Source: a virus. Taken from it: a stretch of DNA of 43,944 nucleotides. A program made the translations under genes and the position numbers. The DNA lies in IMG/VR virus record IMGVR_UViG_3300030450_001937, positions 1 through 43,944 of that record. The stretch is one strand, 5' to 3'. Below the pieces are notes generated by a model. That model made no database searches and was not told where the DNA came from. It was given only the letters and a program-made list of their open reading frames with translations. Below are positions 31,957 to 39,354 of the stretch, piece after piece. Each line of letters begins with the position of its first letter. Positions within the stretch are counted from its first letter, which is position 1.

Positions 31957-32159
31957 GAGTCCTCCTGTGGTGTAAGTACAATGTTTTCTAATCTGTCGTG
32001 AACTTTAAATAGATTAATACTGGGATCGATCTCATCATTATCTGGATCAGCCAGATAGAAATCAATAGCATTTAATAGTTCAGCATGTTCATCTTGAGAT
32101 AGATAAACTGGTTTCAATGCTTCATTGATTTGTTCATAAAGATTGGTTGACATGTTCAT
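31953..32159 (-). CDS. Small acidic protein, 68 aa
   Basis: NEALKPVYLSQDEHAELLNAI and the Asp-rich LADPDNDEIDPS. Met3 is an alternative start. Coupled both ways by ATGA overlaps in the 31628-32863 run. Unknown. Confidence 0.68.
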   Translation of the reverse strand: MNMSTNLYEQINEALKPVYLSQDEHAELLNAIDFYLADPDNDEIDPSINLFKVHDRLENIVLTPQEDS

Positions 32160-32521
32160 TGGTTGTTAGCCTCCATGATTTCTTTTTCTTTGTCAGTTAG
32201 ACATTCGTAGTGGACTCTGTATGCACCATCAGAAAATGTTCCTGGTTCATGATCTTGGTACACATCATAAGGTGTGCAGTCATCGCCATCATAAATTTTT
32301 TCATCACAACGATCACATTCAAACCAATTACATTCAGGACATAGCCAACCATCTCTACGACCTAAATAATTACCTTTTTCATCCACCACATCTCTATCAG
32401 CTGATATACGATTAACGAATCTACCAGTACCAAAAGCTGTGCTTTGTAGACATTCGACACAGAATGAACCTATGTCTCCTACTACAAGAGGATCGAGTTT
32501 TTTACATTGAAAGTTAGCCAT
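32156..32521 (-). CDS. Multi-Cys zinc-binding protein, 121 aa
   Basis: Three CxxC pairs (FCVECLQS, WLCPECNW, FECDRCDEK) and more Cys further on (DDCTPYD, YECLTDKE), suggesting two zinc ribbons. N-terminus MANFQCKKLDPLVVG. Likely nucleic acid or protein binding. No named family. Confidence 0.72.
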   Translation of the reverse strand: MANFQCKKLDPLVVGDIGSFCVECLQSTAFGTGRFVNRISADRDVVDEKGNYLGRRDGWLCPECNWFECDRCDEKIYDGDDCTPYDVYQDHEPGTFSDGAYRVHYECLTDKEKEIMEANNQ

Positions 32522-32720
32522 AACTAATGTCGATAATACTATTAGATTTAAGAATGAAATCTACATAGATTTCTTTGTCCTCATCCCAACCACTATCTTC
32601 ACGAACTCTTTGAATAAACTTCGCTTCTAGATATTTATCTGGTTGTTCATCATTGAACATCATGTGTCGCCACTCTTGATCTTTAAACTCACCATGACCA
32701 ATAACTAAATAATGAATCAT
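32514..32720 (-). CDS. Small protein, 68 aa
   Basis: MIHYLVIGHGEFKDQEWRHM, acidic middle, and VDFILKSNSIIDISYG. Coupled to both neighbours by overlaps of 8 and 4 nt. Unknown. Confidence 0.68.
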   Translation of the reverse strand: MIHYLVIGHGEFKDQEWRHMMFNDEQPDKYLEAKFIQRVREDSGWDEDKEIYVDFILKSNSIIDISYG

Positions 32721-32863
32721 AATAATTCACCCTCCTCTACTTCTACATACTCTTCAGCAGAATGAACAGGCTCACCTAAAGCAATTTCTTCTGCTTCTTC
32801 TGGCGAGTCAGCTTCAACTTCTTTGTATAAAATTGAATGCTCTTTGACAATGTACTTAGGCAT
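32717..32863 (-). CDS. DpnD/PcfM-like small protein, 48 aa
   Basis: MPKYIVKEHSILYKEVEADS, then PEEAEEIALGEPV. Same layout as 31628-31813: a strand, Y-K-x-V-EA-x-S and an EEAEE helix. Acidic end (EVEEGELL). TAATG and ATGA overlaps on its two sides. Probably a tandem paralogue. Confidence 0.6.
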   Translation of the reverse strand: MPKYIVKEHSILYKEVEADSPEEAEEIALGEPVHSAEEYVEVEEGELL

Positions 32864-33048
32864 TAGTCAACCTCCACATAATCATCTTCTCCGATACTGA
32901 GATGTATACCTTCGTAGTATTCATCCCAATCTACGAGCACAGCCTTAGCTATGTTGTATAAAAAATTAGTGTATGAAACATGACGTTTCTCTAATTTCTT
33001 TGTATCAACTTCGAATTTAATACAAAGTCTTCCTGATACTTTAGACAT
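32863..33048 (-). CDS. Small protein, 61 aa
   Basis: ATG 33048 with GGAG eight nt before; the longer frame to 33102 crosses the terminator hairpin and is rejected. MSKVSGRLCIKFEVDTKKLE, then VLVDWDEYYEGIHLSIG. First gene after the - strand terminator at 33062-33086. Unknown. Confidence 0.66.
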   Translation of the reverse strand: MSKVSGRLCIKFEVDTKKLEKRHVSYTNFLYNIAKAVLVDWDEYYEGIHLSIGEDDYVEVD

Positions 33049-33061
33049 AAAAATCTCCATT

Positions 33062-33086
33062 AAAAAAAGCCGAGCAATGCCCGGCT
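33062..33086 (-). terminator. Rho-independent terminator, leftward
   Basis: On the - strand: stem AGCCG/CGGCT (33082-33086 with 33068-33072) plus GC/GC after one mismatch, small loop, then seven T (33062-33068). It follows the 306-aa gene by 20 bp and separates it from the 32863 run. Confidence 0.7.
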
Positions 33087-33105
33087 GTATGTATGTAAAC
33101 AAAAG

Positions 33106-34026
33106 TTAGAAGTTAGCTAACTCTCCTGTGTCAGGATTCTTACCTGCAGTTAAAGCTGGTGCTTTCTCTGTTGTGTAGGAAGGAATAGCATCTAAACTAA
33201 CACCTTCTTTGATTGAATGAAATCCAATCTCTTTCGAACACTGATCAAAGAAACTCTTTGCATACACAGCTGGAGGGACTGTCTCCCAAACTTCTTCTAA
33301 GAAATCGATATCATCATCTGATTTAGGGAAGAAGTCTTCAATCTTAGAAACTGTTGGCTTTATCCATGACTTAGGAAAAGCGATAGGACTCTTGCGTTCT
33401 TCACCATACATCTGAACATCAAATGTAGGAGTAAAGATTGCAGCAGCAGATTGTTTAGGATCAAATCCTGTACCACCTTTGGAGCCTTGATACTCAGCAA
33501 AGGCTGCTTCTAGTTCTTCAATGAAGTTACTGTAAGCTTCTGTGAATAATTTAGAAGCACCACCATGTACGGATAGTAATAGTGGTTTCTTGTGCTGGGC
33601 GACCCCATCTTTATTAACTAAAAAGATTAGGATGAGACGACGACGTTTGAATGGAGAAGGCTTTCCTGGGTTAGCTTGCTCCCACTCATCATAGAGATGT
33701 GCATCACGAGGATACATACCTTCTATCTGACCTTTATTACTATTCTCAATAAAGGTTGTGTCTTTAGGAAAACCACAATGAAGGACAAGCATACGAGGAC
33801 TCTTGAAATAGATTCCCTTGTTGCGGTCACCATTGTTATACATGTGCTCATATTCTTCGGCACCAGTAAAGTCAGAAACTTTACCTGTCCAACCAATACG
33901 AGTTAGGATCTCATCTTTTAGGAAGAGACCTGGTTTGCCTTTGTCATTTAGAATCTGACAATTGCAGAAGTCCCGAAGGACACCTTGATACTTTTCAGCG
34001 TTTGAATAACGGTTAAGTACAGACAT
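33106..34026 (-). CDS. Unknown protein, 306 aa, replication region
   Basis: Soluble mixed alpha/beta protein with FCNCQILNDKGKPGLFL, RMLVLHCGFPKD, RRRLILIFLVNKDG and LLLSVHGGASKLFTEAYSNF in short segments. It resembles a domain of unknown function seen in cyanobacteria and cyanophages (DUF5895-like, tentative). It lies between the terminator and the SSB-like gene, which suggests DNA metabolism. Well expressed codon pattern; not named. Confidence 0.72.
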   Translation of the reverse strand: MSVLNRYSNAEKYQGVLRDFCNCQILNDKGKPGLFLKDEILTRIGWTGKVSDFTGAEEYEHMYNNGDRNKGIYFKSPRMLVLHCGFPKDTTFIENSNKGQIEGMYPRDAHLYDEWEQANPGKPSPFKRRRLILIFLVNKDGVAQHKKPLLLSVHGGASKLFTEAYSNFIEELEAAFAEYQGSKGGTGFDPKQSAAAIFTPTFDVQMYGEERKSPIAFPKSWIKPTVSKIEDFFPKSDDDIDFLEEVWETVPPAVYAKSFFDQCSKEIGFHSIKEGVSLDAIPSYTTEKAPALTAGKNPDTGELANF

Positions 34027-34085
34027 AAAACAATTAATTACGTTGTGAACATGATGCTTTTAGAGTCATCTCAGGACTATAAGAA

Positions 34086-34757
34086 TTAAATAGGTAATTC
34101 TTCTTTACTTTCTCCCTGAATCACTACCTTTGAAGCGACAGCAGGTTTATCAATTTTACTACCTTCTTTCTCTTTCTTCTTTCCAAACATCTCGACTAGA
34201 CCATTTCGTACAGTAACGGAAACATATCCATTATAGGAACGGAGGTAGCCTTCAACAATTAGTTGGCGACCTTTGTGAGCTGTCTGTAATATTCTTTCTG
34301 CATCATACTTCCATGATGTTACAGAGAAACTTATAGTGTCATCGTACTCATGATTTAACAGTGGTTGTTGAGGAGCACTAGTGAGGATAGTAAAGTTGTG
34401 TCTTTCATTACTGGTTTGATTAGCTTTGATGTCATTATCATTTAGCCAATAAGCTCCAGCTATGGTTACTTCATTTAAAGGTATGCGACTGGATAATAAT
34501 TCTATTCTTTTTGTAGGTATTAAATAAGAATTAAAGTCACCTTGAACTGCTCTATTTCTATACAAGCGTCCACCTATGAGTAGGTTAGCTCCTTTAGTGC
34601 AAGAGTTCAGTACATCTCCTGCTGCTTTGGTAGGGATGATCCTTACCTTTACATCTTCACCTTTACCTACAGCAGGTACAGCTACTTCGACATAACGTAT
34701 ACCATGTTCTGTAGTTCCTTCGCCTACATATGTGGCACCAGCTTTTAGAGTGTTCAT
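34086..34757 (-). CDS. SSB-like protein with two OB folds
   Basis: 223 residues. Two OB-like parts: residues ~45-95 (NLLIGGRLYRN, SYLIPTKRIELLSS), and ~95-190 (NEVTIAGAYWLND, RHNFTILTS, ISFSVTSWKYDAERI, GRQLIVEGYLRSY, YVSVTVRNGLVEMFG). The second matches SSB: V-x-[IL]-x-G, F-x-[VI]-[AT]-[ST]-x-x-x-[DE], KG-x-x-[LI]-x-[VI]-EG-x-L. The tail is charged and ends ELPI rather than the DDxxF of bacterial SSB. Likely the phage ssDNA-binding protein. Confidence 0.75.
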   Translation of the reverse strand: MNTLKAGATYVGEGTTEHGIRYVEVAVPAVGKGEDVKVRIIPTKAAGDVLNSCTKGANLLIGGRLYRNRAVQGDFNSYLIPTKRIELLSSRIPLNEVTIAGAYWLNDNDIKANQTSNERHNFTILTSAPQQPLLNHEYDDTISFSVTSWKYDAERILQTAHKGRQLIVEGYLRSYNGYVSVTVRNGLVEMFGKKKEKEGSKIDKPAVASKVVIQGESKEELPI

Positions 34758-34759
34758 AA

Positions 34760-34993
34760 TTAGTTAGTTGTTTCTTTAGTAGAGATGTTATCAAGACGAT
34801 GTGTAATCAATTCTTGCATAGCCATCTGTTTGAATTGAAGCTGATGAATAGTAGTAATCAGCAGCTCATTGAAATTATATAGTTTGTTTAAAGAATAGTC
34901 AGCATATTCTTCAAAAACTTGTTCCTTTAATTCCTGGAACTTCTGTATCTCATCCTTTTCTGTGATGGGTTCAATTGCTTTTACTGGTTCCAT
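34760..34993 (-). CDS. Small helical protein, 77 aa
   Basis: Upstream of the SSB-like gene by 2 bp, behind AGGAGG. Acidic helix (EKDEIQKFQELKEQVFEEY), then LITTIHQLQFKQMAMQEL. Possible SSB or replication accessory by context; unknown family. Confidence 0.7.
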   Translation of the reverse strand: MEPVKAIEPITEKDEIQKFQELKEQVFEEYADYSLNKLYNFNELLITTIHQLQFKQMAMQELITHRLDNISTKETTN

Positions 34994-35002
34994 AGTTACC
35001 TC

Positions 35003-35077
35003 CTAGAAGTAATAGCTTAGTAGAAATAAGAATCCAACAATGAAAGATGATTCCATAAAGGCACGGATAGCATTCAT
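35003..35077 (-). CDS. Possible micro membrane peptide, 24 aa
   Basis: MNAIRAFMESSFIVGFLFLL, then SYYF. One hydrophobic helix. Stop at 35003 overlaps the AGGAGG of the next gene. No clear own ribosome site. Doubtful. Confidence 0.35.
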   Translation of the reverse strand: MNAIRAFMESSFIVGFLFLLSYYF

Positions 35078-35119
35078 TAGTTCTTAAATGTTTTCAATAC
35101 TCTATTCAGAGGATTTAAA

Positions 35120-35242
35120 ATGTCAATAGGTGCTGACATAGATGAAACTGCCATTGTTACAAGATGTTTTGATGTTGCCCAGAAGGGCGAAGATGCATCA
35201 TGCCTTGAAATTGAACAGGTGGCCTCTCATAGACTACGTTAA
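35120..35242 (+). CDS. Small protein, 40 aa, first gene of + strand cassette
   Basis: ATG 35120 with AGAGGA seven nt before. MSIGADIDETAIVTRCFDVA, then GEDASCLEIEQVASHRL. Its last 50 nt overlap the next gene in another frame. Unknown. Confidence 0.55.
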   Translation: MSIGADIDETAIVTRCFDVAQKGEDASCLEIEQVASHRLR

Positions 35243-35321
35243 GCAGGCTAGAGATGAGAAGAAGAAAAAAGAAGATGAACGTAAAGCTAGAATCAAAAGT
35301 CTTTATCCCAACAAAAAATAA
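35193..35321 (+). CDS. Small basic protein, 42 aa, overlapping
   Basis: ATG 35193 after AGAAGGGCGAAG. MHHALKLNRWPLIDYVKQAR, then EKKKKEDERKAR and SLYPNKK. Starts inside the 40-aa gene in another frame; ends in TAATG with the next gene. The W-P-x-x-DYV and K-rich tail look like a real small protein. Confidence 0.55.
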   Translation: MHHALKLNRWPLIDYVKQARDEKKKKEDERKARIKSLYPNKK

Positions 35322-35461
35322 TGGCATGGTCAGATAAATATAAGAAATCAATTGACTGTAATAATCCAAAAGGTTTTAGTCAGAAGGCACACTGTGCAGG
35401 TAGAAGAAAAAAGGCTAAAGAGTTAGCAAGTAAGAGTAAGCAAAGTAGAATAGATAAATAA
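35321..35461 (+). CDS. DUF6321-like small protein, 46 aa
   Basis: MAWSDKYKKSIDCNNPKGFS, then QKAHCAGRRKKA. The KSIDC-x-NPKGFSQKAHC-x-GR signature belongs to a small family (DUF6321-like) seen in marine phages; function unknown. TAATG start. Confidence 0.72.
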   Translation: MAWSDKYKKSIDCNNPKGFSQKAHCAGRRKKAKELASKSKQSRIDK

Positions 35462-35474
35462 TTGATTAAAGAAA

Positions 35475-35681
35475 GTGAATCCTAATCTAGATGATAATAG
35501 TGCCTTCCCTATGTACCCTGGCACTGATGATATTGATGTTTATCAATTACCTAAAGATATGCGTGAAGGCAGTGATGTTTTAGATATGTTAATTGAACTT
35601 GATTTAGTTAAGAATCAAATGAAAGATAAGAAGAAAAATAAAAATGAAGGTCAAACATTTCTTGATTCATACTTAGCATAA
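35475..35681 (+). CDS. Small acidic protein, 68 aa (GTG start)
   Basis: GTG at 35475 after AAAGAAA; no ATG fits. NPNLDDNSAFPMYPGTDDI, LIELDLVKNQMKDKKK. Ends in TAATG with the next gene. Same style as the small virion-type genes in the left half. Confidence 0.65.
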   Translation: MNPNLDDNSAFPMYPGTDDIDVYQLPKDMREGSDVLDMLIELDLVKNQMKDKKKNKNEGQTFLDSYLA

Positions 35682-35875
35682 TGCCAATAGGAAGATTCGC
35701 AGGAGAAAAATTTAACATCCTAAATCCATTTACATATGGGAACTTTGGGAAGGTAGTTGATAAAACCAGAGAAGGTGATGAAGATATAGAATATTCAGAT
35801 ACACCAGCTGGTCAGGTAGCTGAAGCAGCTAATAAAAGAAATAGAAGAATAAACGAGTTACTTCAAAACTTTTAA
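35681..35875 (+). CDS. Small protein, 64 aa
   Basis: MPIGRFAGEKFNILNPFTYG, then acidic EGDEDIEYSD and a helix (AAEAANKRNRR-like, AEAANKRNRRINELL). Last gene of the + cassette; overlaps the convergent polymerase stop by 4 nt. Unknown. Confidence 0.68.
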   Translation: MPIGRFAGEKFNILNPFTYGNFGKVVDKTREGDEDIEYSDTPAGQVAEAANKRNRRINELLQNF

Positions 35876-37713
35876 TGTGTTTCACACCAGTTCTTACCAA
35901 TCTTTGCTTCACCTGTAAGAGGACACTTTAAATTAAAATATTCTCCTGACTTGCGGAATGAATCTATCGCAAGTTCCTGAAACAGATCTGTATATTCTGG
36001 ACGTAATAGACATTGATATTCATCGTGCACATGAGCTACAAATCCCCAGTCTTTGAAGAACTTTAATCCTTTATCAGTCATATCATCATAAAGAATAGTA
36101 GTAGCTTTTTTAACTGTAATTGCTCCTGTTGATTGCAGGAGTTGATTCAATGCAGAATGTTTTGATCTAATTTGTAAATGTCTACCATCTATACCTATTA
36201 AATAATCACGATTACTTAAAGTTGATTCAACCTGATCTTTTAACTTCTTAATAGCTGGTAAGTTCTGATAGAAAGTATCAATAGTCTGTTTACCTTTTTC
36301 ATATTGTTTATGTTCACTTTCTTTAGGTGCAATGATAGAACCTGTCTTCTTTGCACCACCACCATAAAGTACACAATAGATTAGACGCTTGCTTAAATCT
36401 CTGGTGAGCTTTGGAATCTCTTTACCTCTTTCGTGTATACCGAACAAGCAGGCATTATGAAAGTGAATATCTCTATCAGGATCACTAACTAGTTCGGCAT
36501 ACTCACCACCATCGTAGTAAGCTAACCAATGACCGAGTGCTCTTAGTTCTAAACCAGAAGCATCAGCTCCACCTAGTAGCCATCCTTCAGGAGCGTAAAA
36601 TAAAGCACGACACTCAGCACCGTAAGGATGTCCCACTGACGGAATTTGTCCCTGGTTGGGCCGAGAATGGCTGCAGCGACCCGATATACAGGCATTTGTA
36701 TTAATCTCACCATGAATTTTTCCATCTCCGAATCTATCACAATGTTTAAGCCAGGCTTCCTTACCATCAGAGAGCTGACCTAATCGTTTATTAAGTACCT
36801 GGTACTCTGCTAATAGTTTAGCTTCCGGATATTTATTACCTAGTTTTCCTAGAACATCATCATCAACTTTGGGAGATCCTTTTTCTGTAGTTTCAAATGT
36901 AATCTCTGGATATTTTTCTTTTAATCTTTGAGAGGTTTGTAATCTTGATGCTGGATTAAATGTAGTAATTTTTGTTTTTAATTGTTTACCAGTTTTTTCA
37001 GACCATCTTTCTTCTTCAATAGGTGGGAAAGTTTCCTGTAGTTGATCAGCTATGTCAGTTTGTTTTGCTTTTAGTTCATTTAATAATGCAAAAGCAGCTG
37101 GTTTGTTGAAGGGAAACCCAAATGCTTCCTGATAAGACATAACAATAGCGAATTCGTGCTCAAGAGTTAGAGATCTTTTGTCCATCTTTTGAGCAAGAAA
37201 GTATTTGTAGAGAGCTTCCGATACTGTTACGTCTTGTTCGCAATAAACTTGCATAGATTCTGACCATTTATCCCATACATCTTTTACTTCAGCCTGCTGT
37301 TCCTCTTTGAATTTAATCTTTTTAACTCCAAGTCGTTCACCCCAGGCTGCAAGAGAGTGTCTTCCTTTATATTTAGGCTCAATGTGTAACCACCTGGAGT
37401 AGTCTAGACTGTCTAGCTCTGGAGCCCATAGCCTAGACATCACTAGAGTGTCTAGAATTATGCAATTCTTACTTGTATCAAAATGAGAATAGAGTTTTCT
37501 CAACACTGGTAGGTCATATTTTATAATATTGTGGCCGATTAATGCATCAGCATTCATCAAAAGTTCTATACCTTTATCAATAGATGTGTAACCATCTTGA
37601 TCGGCACAACTTATTACCTGTTGAGTATTTACATTCTTGATTACTAGCGAATGTATTGTATCTACATCAGCCAACAATCCATTTGTTTCTAAGTCAAAGA
37701 TTAGATAATCCAT
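35872..37713 (-). CDS. T7-type DNA polymerase A with 3'-5' exonuclease
   Basis: 613 residues from ATG 37713; a longer frame to 37902 lies in the upstream gene. Exonuclease domain (1-180): DLETNG (D7, E9), HNIIKYDLPV (62-70), YCEQD (157-161). Polymerase: motif A DASGLELR (384-391), motif B R438-x-x-x-K442-x-x-x-Y446-x-x-x-YG, motif C HDE (563-565). Order and block sequences match T7 gp5 (GKIHGEIN, GRCSH-x-x-PN, SPHA-like SKHSALNQLLQSTGA). The residue at the E. coli Phe762 position is Tyr446. No thioredoxin-binding loop like T7's is obvious. Confidence 0.96.
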   Translation of the reverse strand: MDYLIFDLETNGLLADVDTIHSLVIKNVNTQQVISCADQDGYTSIDKGIELLMNADALIGHNIIKYDLPVLRKLYSHFDTSKNCIILDTLVMSRLWAPELDSLDYSRWLHIEPKYKGRHSLAAWGERLGVKKIKFKEEQQAEVKDVWDKWSESMQVYCEQDVTVSEALYKYFLAQKMDKRSLTLEHEFAIVMSYQEAFGFPFNKPAAFALLNELKAKQTDIADQLQETFPPIEEERWSEKTGKQLKTKITTFNPASRLQTSQRLKEKYPEITFETTEKGSPKVDDDVLGKLGNKYPEAKLLAEYQVLNKRLGQLSDGKEAWLKHCDRFGDGKIHGEINTNACISGRCSHSRPNQGQIPSVGHPYGAECRALFYAPEGWLLGGADASGLELRALGHWLAYYDGGEYAELVSDPDRDIHFHNACLFGIHERGKEIPKLTRDLSKRLIYCVLYGGGAKKTGSIIAPKESEHKQYEKGKQTIDTFYQNLPAIKKLKDQVESTLSNRDYLIGIDGRHLQIRSKHSALNQLLQSTGAITVKKATTILYDDMTDKGLKFFKDWGFVAHVHDEYQCLLRPEYTDLFQELAIDSFRKSGEYFNLKCPLTGEAKIGKNWCETH

Positions 37714-37954
37714 TTTGCTTATCGATTCTGTTATAAAGGAGTGCAACATTAACAATTCTTGTTTCTGGCATACCTTCGAACTTTTTCTTTGCTCTTGATT
37801 CAATTGTCTTAGCATTTGATATGTCAGTAAAGCATATAGCATCTGTAAGAACTTGACCACTAGTAATTGGTACAAAGATAAACTTTGTTTTACATGGAGC
37901 AATTGTTAGTATTCGGGCAAGATCAGTGGTGCAGATTGCATAACCTCTTTGCAT
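37694..37954 (-). CDS. Small protein overlapping the polymerase start, 86 aa
   Basis: MQRGYAICTTDLARILTIAP, PITSGQVLTDAICFTD, KKKFEGMPETRIVNVALLYN. Basic, beta-rich. Overlaps the polymerase ATG by 20 nt in another frame, indicating coupled translation. Perhaps a VRR-NUC or SAVED-like remnant; not recognised. Confidence 0.68.
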   Translation of the reverse strand: MQRGYAICTTDLARILTIAPCKTKFIFVPITSGQVLTDAICFTDISNAKTIESRAKKKFEGMPETRIVNVALLYNRIDKQNGLSNL

Positions 37955-37962
37955 TTCTTTTT

Positions 37963-38229
37963 CTACCTCCCTGCTTTGCCTTTAATATATTTCTCTAAAG
38001 AAATATGTAACAAGGGAAGTACAAGCACCATAGCTTTAGGAGGCAAGCCACCAAAAAGTTGATCTAGTTTGTCATCTAGATCACTAGTATCTAGAGTTCT
38101 AAATTCAATAGCAAACATTTCAGCTACATCATCTAGAAAGAATTCAAGAGTTGAATCTTGATCTTTTATTTTTTCAATCAGTTCCCATAGTTCTGGGTCC
38201 TGTTGAATCATCATCATTAATTCTTCCAT
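37963..38229 (-). CDS. Small acidic protein, 88 aa
   Basis: MEELMMMIQQDPELWELIEK, FLDDVAEMFAIEFRTLDT, then a hydrophobic stretch (AMVLVLPLLHISLEKYI). 8 bp before the next gene in the leftward run. Divergent by 3 bp from the + strand gene at 38233. Unknown. Confidence 0.68.
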   Translation of the reverse strand: MEELMMMIQQDPELWELIEKIKDQDSTLEFFLDDVAEMFAIEFRTLDTSDLDDKLDQLFGGLPPKAMVLVLPLLHISLEKYIKGKAGR

Positions 38230-38232
38230 TCA

Positions 38233-38775
38233 ATGTCAAAAAGAATACGACGTAAGAGTATCAGTAATACATTTAAAATCAAGGGGCATTTATGTAAAGT
38301 AATACTTGATCGTTGGTGTAAGTTAGATAGCGGATTCTGGTTATGGAATGTAGGATTTGCTGTAGGTAAATCAAATAGACAGATAAATGATTGGTATCAC
38401 AAGCGTAAAAATAAACGTGCTCGTAGTTTGAAGAAACAACTTACAGGTAAAGTAGGTCTGCAAGCGATAGGTAAAGGATGGGAAACAGTGTTGAAACTGA
38501 GATGGAATATAGAACCAGGTGATTCATTAGTAATTGAATGCACCAGTGCTAAACCTGAGCAACAGTTCAGAGCTTTTGAATACTGGAGAAGATATCACTG
38601 TGATTGGTTATATGACAAAGATAAATTAGAATTTTACTGGACAAGACCACCTTATCCAGACGATACTATCTGGAATAAAGGTAAGATTATTGGAATAACT
38701 CCAAAGAATGTATTAGAACCAATACATCCTGGAGCATACTTTGATTGTTTTACTTTCCTCCCCTACGATAATTAA
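38233..38775 (+). CDS. Unknown basic protein, 180 aa
   Basis: Basic, Trp-rich (LDRWCKLDSGFWLWNVGFA, INDWYHKRKNKRARS, GWETVLKLRWNIEPGDSLV). Starts 3 bp from the divergent gene at 38229, so there is no room for its own promoter between them and it must lie on a longer + transcript or have a promoter inside that gene. Ends 4 nt into the convergent gene at 38772. Beta-rich C-terminal part (PGAYFDCFTFLPYDN). Not recognised. Confidence 0.72.
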   Translation: MSKRIRRKSISNTFKIKGHLCKVILDRWCKLDSGFWLWNVGFAVGKSNRQINDWYHKRKNKRARSLKKQLTGKVGLQAIGKGWETVLKLRWNIEPGDSLVIECTSAKPEQQFRAFEYWRRYHCDWLYDKDKLEFYWTRPPYPDDTIWNKGKIIGITPKNVLEPIHPGAYFDCFTFLPYDN

Positions 38776-38996
38776 TCTATATTGATTATTATCTGTTTAA
38801 GTCTTCCTTGTCTGTCTCTCTTCTTTTCTATACTGAACTCTCCATCTCCTATTTCAGTATTAATATTAGTGGCAAAGCCACGATCAATGAGGTTATCAAT
38901 ATTCTTCGAATTTTTAAGATAACACGGGTCAACAATAACGAGGTTACCGGAATCACAACTGACTGTAGGTAGTGATAGAAATGCTAGAGTTTTCAT
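38772..38996 (-). CDS. Small protein with VDPCY motif, 74 aa
   Basis: VSCDSGNLVIVDPCYLKNSK, then EIGDGEFSIEKKRDRQGRL. The S-G-x-L-x-I-x-DPCY pattern is typical of a group of small phage and bacterial proteins of unknown function with a beta-sandwich. Start MKTLAFLSLPTVS. Confidence 0.65.
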   Translation of the reverse strand: MKTLAFLSLPTVSCDSGNLVIVDPCYLKNSKNIDNLIDRGFATNINTEIGDGEFSIEKKRDRQGRLKQIIINID

Positions 38997-39119
38997 TTGA
39001 CATGGAAGGAGAGGGTGTTTAACTTAATTATAGTATGGAGAAAATGAAGAAGAACAGCGTCAGTTTTTTCCATCCGGAAGGGAGTCATGATTTTTGCTGT
39101 TTCTCATGGCTGGCAACTT

Positions 39120-39145
39120 GCTCCTATTCTTTAGAGAGTAGGAGC
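39120..39145. terminator. Strong stem-loop after the 39-aa gene
   Basis: GCTCCTATTCT (39120-39130) pairs with AGAGTAGGAGC (39135-39145), one G-T pair, loop TTAG. For leftward transcription it lies directly after the stop at 39150. No long T tract on either side (CCCCTTTAAT on +), so bidirectional termination or an RNA 3' end is inferred. Confidence 0.5.
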
Positions 39146-39149
39146 CCCT

Positions 39150-39269
39150 TTAATCAGCTTTATCATTTTCTTTAAGTTCTTCTGTGCATTCATTGTGACA
39201 TTTTTTATTATCTGTGTCACATGAGGAAACACATTCAAAGTAATCATCTACCGGGTCTTTCTTTTTCAT
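39150..39269 (-). CDS. Small Cys-rich protein, 39 aa
   Basis: KKKDPVDDYFECVSSCDTDN, then KKCHNECTEELKEN. Four Cys in C-x-x-x-C-x(6-8)-C-x-x-x-C spacing, like a CHCH-type helical hairpin; small proteins of this type are common in cyanophages. Coupled to the 27-aa gene just upstream. Confidence 0.6.
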   Translation of the reverse strand: MKKKDPVDDYFECVSSCDTDNKKCHNECTEELKENDKAD

Positions 39270-39270
39270 A

Positions 39271-39354
39271 TCACATTACTGGTTTAGTGAAGTATCTATA
39301 AAAGATAATCGCAGCGTAGATCAAACTAAATGTGAACCAAATTTTTTCAATCAT
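39271..39354 (-). CDS. Micro membrane protein, 27 aa
   Basis: MIEKIWFTFSLIYAAIIFYR, then YFTKPVM. One TM helix. ATGA overlap with the upstream 47-aa gene; stop 1 bp before the next gene's ATG region. Unknown. Confidence 0.45.
   Translation of the reverse strand: MIEKIWFTFSLIYAAIIFYRYFTKPVM

Noticed and set aside
34108-34118. TTCTCCCTGA inside the SSB-like gene and TTCTCCCTCA at 43539-43548, matching stem arms at 18633-18823
   Set aside because: Short matches inside codons of conserved genes, without partner arms; treated as chance.
35872-37902. DNA polymerase start at 37902 (676 aa)
   Set aside because: The first 63 residues lie in the upstream gene in another frame and do not match PolA; homology begins at MDYLIFDLETNG (37713).
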